A stretch of 64,000 nucleotides of DNA from Clarkia xantiana subsp. parviflora (taxonomy: Eukaryota; Streptophyta; Magnoliopsida; Myrtales; Onagraceae), in contig JAPTYO010000002.1 of the NCBI GenBank assembly GCA_036873135.1, positions 49,594,204 through 49,658,203 of the forward strand. The letters run 5' to 3'. This document shows positions 57,346 to 64,000 of the stretch, one piece after another. The notes under the pieces are model-generated. The model did not search any database, was not told the DNA's origin, and saw nothing but the letters and a program-made list of their open reading frames with translations. A program made the translations under genes and the position numbers. Every line of letters starts with the position of its first letter. Positions within the stretch are counted from its first letter, which is position 1.

Positions 57346-59338
57346 CATCTATACTTATTACACATTGACAATTATGCGACGGTCAGGGAGACAACAACAT
57401 TTTGAAAAAGAATTGCGTACATCGGATATCTATGAGAAATAATGCGACAAGCAATGATTCCTCAGACATCTAACCAACCCGACCACCAGTGAACTAATGA
57501 AATGAGGCCGTGAAAGAGTTCACATTACTGACGTCTCCTTTCTAATAGACCAGTCTTTTAAAACGGTTTGATCGATCTCACCGCAACAGGGAATATGAAC
57601 ATACACCAGATCTTGGCTTTCCCAAGTCCATTTTGAAAACGTTTCGAGGAATTCATGCATGCATATACAATTCTACTACATAAGCAAATTATCATACGCG
57701 GCCACACCCAAGAAACATCAATCATCACGCATACCCGTCATGTGTCTAATGTTCCGAGGAACTCATGCTAGCATATATGCTTCTACTACCCAAGTAAATT
57801 ATCATATACAGCTACACCCTCCACATTCATGCATACGCATCATGCGTGATCACTCCACAACAAACATGCATATTTGGCGACTGATTTTCGTTTATAAAAT
57901 ATTTGGAGCAGACTTGCAATTCATACTTATAATCAATCGTGCGAACTTCTAGACATGGATTCTAGGCAATTACAACCATCACAACATGTCTATCCTAGTG
58001 AACAACTCATTAATTGAAATCCATGGCTCTGCTTACAATAGGTAATATCCAGCTAGCTTGACTTAGTGAAGACGCAATTCTAATCACGCAATAATATCAA
58101 TTAATTAAGAAATTGCAATTTTGCCCACTAAATGATTCAGTCCATAAATCATACATTTCTGAGGTCCATCCCCATAATCGACAACAGGTATCAGGTTTTA
58201 CTAAAACGTGAAAATTTCAAACCAATTCGCGCTGTGCAGGTAATTTTAAAGTTCGAAAACATTTGGATTTTAAAATTTGACCATCCTATTTTCAATTGAC
58301 TTGGGTCGGTCCGACCAAAACGGTCCGGTGATAACCGGTCTGGTTTGGTTCAATAGGAATTTACTTCGTTTTGGTCTTTCACACAAACCGGGTCGTTATG
58401 GTTCGACCCATTAGTTACCTGGTCCGACCCGGATGCGTCGGACCGATTGAGAAAACCCGGATTGGTTGACCTACTCCGGTTTGACCCGTGGAACCCGACC
58501 CGGTTCGGTTGAACCGGTTCGGGTTTCCTATGGTATTCCGGCTCGGTTGACTTGACCCGGATGTGAAAAATTGGACCGGCCTATGATCCACTAGTGGTCC
58601 GGCCGAAATAGTTTACTTCTGGGGTAAGTAGGGTTTTAAAATCCACTAAAATCTTAACTTAGCCACCAAGTAATAAATTAACTATAGATATAATTTCCAA
58701 TATTTGCACAATATATATATATATATAATTTTGACACACACACATATATATTTATTTTCAATATTCTATATTTGTGATATAAATCTATCAACAATATATA
58801 TATAATTCGGCACAAATATATATATATTGTCAAGATTCTATATTAGGGATATAAATCTATCAACAATATATTTTCTCAATCTTTAGGCCACTAATATCTA
58901 TCAATATTATCAATATCCCTAATATTTTAATAAAATATATTGATAGTTTCTATCATCAATTATCATGTGAATCAAGCTCTAATTGTGACCCAATTCACCT
59001 AGCAATAATCCGGTCAGAAATTTCAATTTTGAAATGACTAGGGTTCGGCTGATACCCTAGTTACTTAGGGACTAAGAAATTAAGAATTTCACTTTGTAAA
59101 TCCTAAGTGGTTCGGCCGAAACATGCTTTTAGTGCTAGTGGTCAAATTTCAAGATCAAATTTTACTAAGATCATTAATCCAATGTTTGATTTTTTATAAA
59201 ATACGCGTTTTTCTTGAAAATCATGAACATCAGTTTTACCGAAAACACTCAATTTCATGATTATCAGTTTTACTAAAAAAAATCAGGAGCATCAATTTAT
59301 CAAAAATCATGAACTACCTTACATAAGCTCTGAACCAC

Positions 59339-59932
59339 TGTTGGATTTAGGTGGATAAATACTCCAGAAACAAAACACGTGCATATGCCAGGTATTCTAG
59401 TTGCACAACGGAATAGAGATACATACCTGTAATTGCTTTCCTGTAGTCCCAAGATCTTCAAGGGGAGTTCTGATCCACCAGACGGCTCTTGTAAGGATTC
59501 TTGTTAAGGAATCACCTACACGGAATGGTCTCCACAACAAAGCCTCTTGTCGATTCCAAGCAGGGGCAGATCTCTGGGGTAAATTGCTCAAAGCAACTTG
59601 GCAGCTAGAACCTTAGTGGTTCGGCCGAAATTAGAGCAAATAGGTAGAGGAATTTCTTTAGTCTCAACACTTAGGAGAGTGAGTGATTAGCTTCTAATAA
59701 ATCCCTAACAACCCCTATTTATAAGAGGAGGTGCAAAAATCATACCTCCTTACTCTATAGTTTCGGCCGACCAAGTAATGGGCTAAGGGAGGCCCAATTT
59801 TGGGCCTCTCATGTCAATTGGGATTTTAGGCCTAGCCCAAAATCCCTAACGTGACATAAGCCAATTACCTTAATTGTTGGGCTTATATTAAAAGAGCTCC
59901 TATTACGGCGGCCCATTCACCAAATGCCAACA
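59339..59932 (-). repeat. 5' LTR of I1
   Basis: 594 bp, TGTTGGCATTTGG...CCAACA on minus, followed by primer site TGGTTCAGAGCTT (59325-59337). It carries several TTCGGCCGAA words. Confidence 0.82.
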
Positions 59933-60533
59933 CTCTATCCTAGCAATATGGCCGAAATGTAATTAAAAAAATTGACAATAATTTCAGCCAAAATTTGGGT
60001 AAATTGGGGCCTAAGAAATTAAAATTTTCACTTTGTAAACCCTAGCATGGTTCGGCCGAAACTAGTAATTAGGGCTAGTTGTCAAATTTCAAGATCAAAT
60101 TTTACTAAGATCATTAATCCAATGTTTGATTTTGATAAAGGTCACGTTTTTCTTGAAAATCATGAACGTTAGTTTTACCGAAAAACACTCATTTTCATGA
60201 ACAGTTTACCAAAAACTTCAAGAAAACCAATTTTATCAAAATCAAGAACTCCCTAACACTGGCTCTGATACCACTGATGGATATTATGGGTATAGTTACT
60301 ATGGACAAGAAACACGTGTACATGCCAGGTAACTAATTACGCAGCAGAATAGGGACACATACCAGTTTCTCCTATTCCGTAGTCCCAAGATCTTGTCGGA
60401 GTTTGCGGTCCACCGGCCGAATCCTATAGTGATTCTTGTTAAGGAATCGCCTACGAAGAATGGTCTCCACAGCAAATCCTCTTGTCGATTCCTCCCCGGA
60501 TGGATCTCTAGGGTAATTGCTCGAAGCAATATG
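59933..60533 (-). mobile_element. Copia element I2, fragment
   Basis: Leader start 59933-60274 with primer site TGGTATCAGAGCC (60261-60273), a perfect tRNA-iMet type, and the 3' part of its LTR (60275-60533). It is cut by I1 on the left and by J on the right. Confidence 0.78.
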
Positions 60534-61133
60534 TGTTAGCATATGGAGATTAGGCGCCGTAATTAGGAGCCCATTAATATGTATACGTTACCTAAGAGAT
60601 TGGGTAAATGTCAAATTAGGGTAATTGGGCTTGACCTAAATCCCAATTGACATGAGAGGCCCAAATATTGGGCCTCCCTTATACATGGTCGGCCGAAACA
60701 TTAGTGTAGGGGCAAAGTGGACTTTTGTCCACTTTGCTCCTCCTATAAATAAGGAGTGTAAGGATTTTCTTCAGGGTAATTCACAATTCCTCATATGTGG
60801 TGATTTGAGAGAACCCCCCCCCCCCCCCAAGAACATAGTGTCGGCCGAACCATACTGCTACACCAAGGGTGTGCCAATTTGCTTGGAGAAAATCACTCCG
60901 GAGATCCGTCCCTGCCAGTAATCGATCAGAGGCTTTGTTGTGGAGCTAACACCGCGTAGGACTTCCTTAACAAGAACTTCTACGGGTTCCGACCGGTGGA
61001 TCGTGAACTCCCTCAGCAGGATACTTAGGACTACTGAAAGGGTGTAAGGTATGTGCACATCTTACGTTGCGTAATTCTAATTACAAGCACGTGCCTTATA
61101 GGTTTCCGTAGTAGTCAACCCCGTAATCCAACA
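60534..61133 (+). repeat. 5' LTR of J
   Basis: 600 bp, TGTTAGCATATGG...AATCCAACA. CTCCTATAAATAAGGAG near 60740 is a TATA candidate; a run of 15 C is at 60814-60828. The flank on the left is ATATG. Confidence 0.85.
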
Positions 61134-61134
61134 A

Positions 61135-61147
61135 TGGTATATGAGCC
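61135..61147 (+). promoter_or_regulatory. Primer-binding site of J
   Basis: TGGTATATGAGCC, two bases off the tRNA-iMet consensus TGGTATCAGAGCC seen in I2. Confidence 0.75.
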
Positions 61148-61730
61148 TCTGTTAGAGTTCTTGATTTTGATAAATTGGTGTTCTTGATTTTTAAAGGTGA
61201 TGGTCGAAATTTTAAAGAGTGAAAATTTAAAATTTCCAATTTTTACAATTGTTGAGGCCGAAATTTTCATGATGTTCTTAGTAAAATTTGATGTACATGA
61301 TCTTCAAGAATAAGTGGATTTTTATAAAAAATCAGACATTGGATTGTATATCTTATTAAAATTTGATCTTGAAATATGACCATTTGTTTCCAATTTGGTG
61401 TTTTTCGGCCGAACGCTAATGAAATTTACAAGGTAAATTTTTTAATTTCTTAGGCACCAAGTTAAAAGTTTCGGCCGATTTTTTTATTAAGATTATTGTT
61501 TATCATATTTTAATTTTTATTAAAGGTAACAATATACCTATAGTTGGAAATATATAGATAAGTTCACATTAAATATATAGAAATATATATCTATCAATAT
61601 ATCTAGCTAAATTATAGGGATTAAAGATATTATTAATAGATTTAGTTACCTAAAAGATTAAGAAAATATATTGTCAGTATATTTGTTTCCCTATTAAAGA
61701 TACTGACAATAAATAATTAAATATATATAT

Positions 61731-61763
<33 letters not shown>

Positions 61764-63231
61764 TGGGGCCGAAATTTATATATATGTATATATATATATA
61801 TATTGTTGATTGATTTACATATTATAGATAGAATCTTGACAATATATATATATATATATATATATAGATGTGTGCTAAAATATATACGTATTTGCAATAT
61901 TGGAAATTATTTTGTATAGTTAATAATTCTTGGAGGCTAAGTTAAGTTTTTAGTGGACTTTAAAACTCTATTTAGCCCACAAGATTATTTCGGCTCAACC
62001 CTTGCGTGATTAATGGGCCGGTCAAATTTGCTAAACCGGATAGGAATAAACCAAACCGGATTTTCTTAATCAGTTTGACTTAGCCGGGTTGGGACTAAGT
62101 GAACCTAACCGAACCGGTTTTGAGTGATTGAACCGAACCGTATTTTATTGGACCGGTTTCGGACCGAACCAGATTTTGAAAAACCGGACCGGATTTTCTA
62201 GACCGAACCGAACTGGACCGAAATTGACTGAAGCGAACCGGATTTTCAAAATCGAATTTAAGTCAATTAATAAAATAGGATGGTCAAGTTTTAAAATCCA
62301 AATGTTTTTTTAACTTTAATTAGTCTACACAGTGCTCGAAGGTTTAAAACTTTCAAGTTTTTTATTAAACCTTAATGCCTAGTTTCGATTATGGGAAAGG
62401 TTCTCGAAAATGCATGATTTAGGGAATGGATTAATTAGAGGGCTGAATTGCAATTGTTTAATTTTAATCACAAATATTTATTAGAACTGTTGTCTTGACG
62501 AAGTCAAGCTAGCTGGATGTTGGGAGCGGAGCCCTGGTTAAATATATGGTTTGCGCATTAGGACAGACATGTTGTGATGGTTGTGAGTGCCTAGGATTCA
62601 TGTCTAGAAACACGCATGATTAATTGTAAGCATGAATTGCAAGTCAGCCCCTAATATTTAAAATGTTTTAAAAACAAAAGCCAGTCGCCAAATATGCATG
62701 ATTGATGTGGAAGTGTTCATGTATGACACGTATGCTTGAATGTTGAGGATGTAGCAGCATGTGATAATTTACTTGGAAATGTAGATTTATATATGCTAGC
62801 ATGAGTTCCCCGGAACATTAGACGCCTGACGCGTATGCATGATGTATGGTTTGTTTGATGAATTTTTGGCTTGCTATGATAATTTACTAGTGAAGTAGTA
62901 TTATATAGTCACGCGTAAGTTCATCAGAACATTTTTAAATACAAAAGGGCCTTGGAAAAGCCAAGATCTGGTATGCTTATTTCAAAGTTCCCGTTCTGGT
63001 AATTTGCGAATAAAACTGTTTTTAAGAGTCTGGTCTATTGGATTGAAGACGACATTAATGTGAACTCTTTCACAAACCTTTTCCCTCGGTTTACTGGCGG
63101 TCGGTTACTTTAGATGGCTGAGGAATTATTATTTTTCGTATTCCATTTTAATAGATATCTGATGTATGCAATTCTTTCTCAAAATGTTATTATCTCCCTG
63201 ATTATGCATGATTATCAATGTGTTAGTTTTC
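61148..63231 (+). other. Long 5' leader of J
   Basis: No gene. Contains TA microsatellites (about 61720-61865), a block of AACCGGA/CCGAACC words (62030-62240) and a conserved tail ending in front of gag. Shared with I1 (inverted, 57350-59324) and partly with G. Confidence 0.65.
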
Positions 63232-63985
63232 ATGGCTGGGTCAGTACGTTTCTATGAACCTCGCAATCTGGATGGTATGAATTATGATGAATGGAAAGAT
63301 AGTGTTAAGGAACTCCTTATTGCTGTGAATGTTGATAATAGAATCAATCCAAAAGAAAAAAGGATCGAAACGGAAGAATGTTGAATTTCATACCCCTACA
63401 ACAGCAAGAAAAGGTTAAGGAATGATCGGACAACACGAGAATTAATTTACTCGAAACTGTCAGATGAAGCAGATGAGAAGATTATTGAGGGCAACGCATT
63501 GCATCTTTGGTGTGTCATTCACCTCCGCTACGGGGGAAAAAAGGCCGCTGAAGCAAAAGACCTTATGGCAGAATACTATAGTATTCTATGCAGTGATGAT
63601 GGTGTTATGTCCGCTCATGACCTCGCTGATGAAGTAGACGTATGGACAAGAGTTCGGAAAGTAATGAAGATGTCTCCTCTATCATGGTTTGCTGAGGATA
63701 ATTGACTTACATGTCTGATCACATCGATTAAGAAAATCGTAGATCTATAAGAAGCCAACCATGAGGAAGGAACCACATTCAAAGAACCTGAGACAACCGA
63801 TGACAGATTCGAGTCTTCGGAAATGCTTGGCTAAACCCAGCAATAAAAAGTCTAAACGATGGTCGGGTGCAAATCACTGTTGATTCGCGTGCCCTAATAG
63901 AACTAAAAGGCATTTTATTTAATGCAAGACATCTGATCAAATTCACTTGTGAATTCTTTTCAGGTAGAACACTGAAAGTGGTCAT
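63232..63985 (+). pseudogene. gag: Gag remnant of J
   Basis: ATG 63232: MAGSVRFYEPRNLDGMNYDE, then WKDSVKELLIAVNV, stop at about 63379. The continuation is in another frame (63499-63705, LHLWCVIHLRYGGKKAAEAK...WTRVRKVMKMSPLSWF). Weakly like a Copia gag; the zinc knuckle is not reached or not recognisable. Confidence 0.7.
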
Positions 63986-64000
63986 GACTGCTTGTCTATC

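Larger units (their letters stand above)
57123..59932 (-). mobile_element. Copia element I1, 5' part
   Basis: LTR 59339-59932, primer site, a leader of about 2 kb and a gag remnant cut at 57123 by H. The leader is the inverted counterpart of J's leader: shared TTGCAATATTGGAAAT, CTAAGTTAAG, TA microsatellites and a block of ACCGG/CCGAAC words (58300-58580). Confidence 0.78.
60534..63985 (+). mobile_element. Copia element J, 5' part
   Basis: LTR 60534-61133, primer site 61135-61147, a leader of about 2.1 kb, then gag running off the window. Same family as G: LTR starts, gag starts and leader are alike. Confidence 0.82.

Noticed and set aside
1..64000. tRNA, rRNA or host protein-coding genes
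   Set aside because: None found; every long open frame traces to a retroelement or to its shadow, apart from the short orphan ORF at 55318-55602.

Overview
The window looks like an intergenic stretch of a large, repeat-rich flowering-plant genome. I recognise no host gene. Almost everything assignable is an LTR retrotransposon or a fragment of one, mostly nested in others. The plant assignment rests on three things. The Ty3/gypsy elements have the organisation of the plant Tat lineage: a gag-pol polyprotein with a second RNase H domain, plus an extra gene on the opposite strand between pol and the 3' LTR. The Copia elements have typical plant tRNA-iMet primer sites. Many disabling changes are C-to-T or G-to-A, as expected of methylated plant repeats.

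Layout. 1-14323 is an inverted dimer of one Tat element. Arm A (minus strand, from the window edge to 10268) is joined head to head with arm B (plus strand, 10269-14323), so both outer ends are 3' LTRs. 14324-14858 is a scrap of Copia pol. 14859-34931 is a Copia element on the minus strand (G). Its 3' LTR is split by a 13.9 kb non-autonomous element (E, 15260-29147), and E contains an inverted relative (F, 19859-26098). E and F encode nothing recognisable and consist of long LTRs plus several different tandem arrays. 34932-50039 is a minus-strand gypsy element (D), cut inside its protease region by a nearly complete Tat element (C, 35164-46590) with a perfect GGTAC target duplication. 50040-51058 is unassigned. 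51070-51666 is another gypsy-type LTR. 51860-57122 holds two partial copies of a Copia element (H) with a 190-bp LTR. Between them lies an unidentified segment with an orphan ORF and large tandem arrays. 57123-63985 holds three related Copia elements (I1, I2 on minus, J on plus) with leaders of about 2 kb and decayed gag genes.

How the parts relate. C is the best reference copy. It has LTRs, primer site, a gag-pol frame broken by three stops and one frameshift, a tandem-repeat spacer, and an antisense gene with its own TATA box that appears open through all its exons. The same antisense gene is present in arms A and B. Because those arms are inverted, its two promoters face each other across a long near-perfect inverted repeat, which could give double-stranded RNA. 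LTRs of C, B, D and the 51-kb LTR share a constant sequence flanking a hairpin whose stem differs between families but stays paired, suggesting a conserved RNA structure downstream of the TATA box. Boundaries given to the base were read from TG...CA ends, primer sites and target duplications. Protein families were recognised by eye, without a database search.
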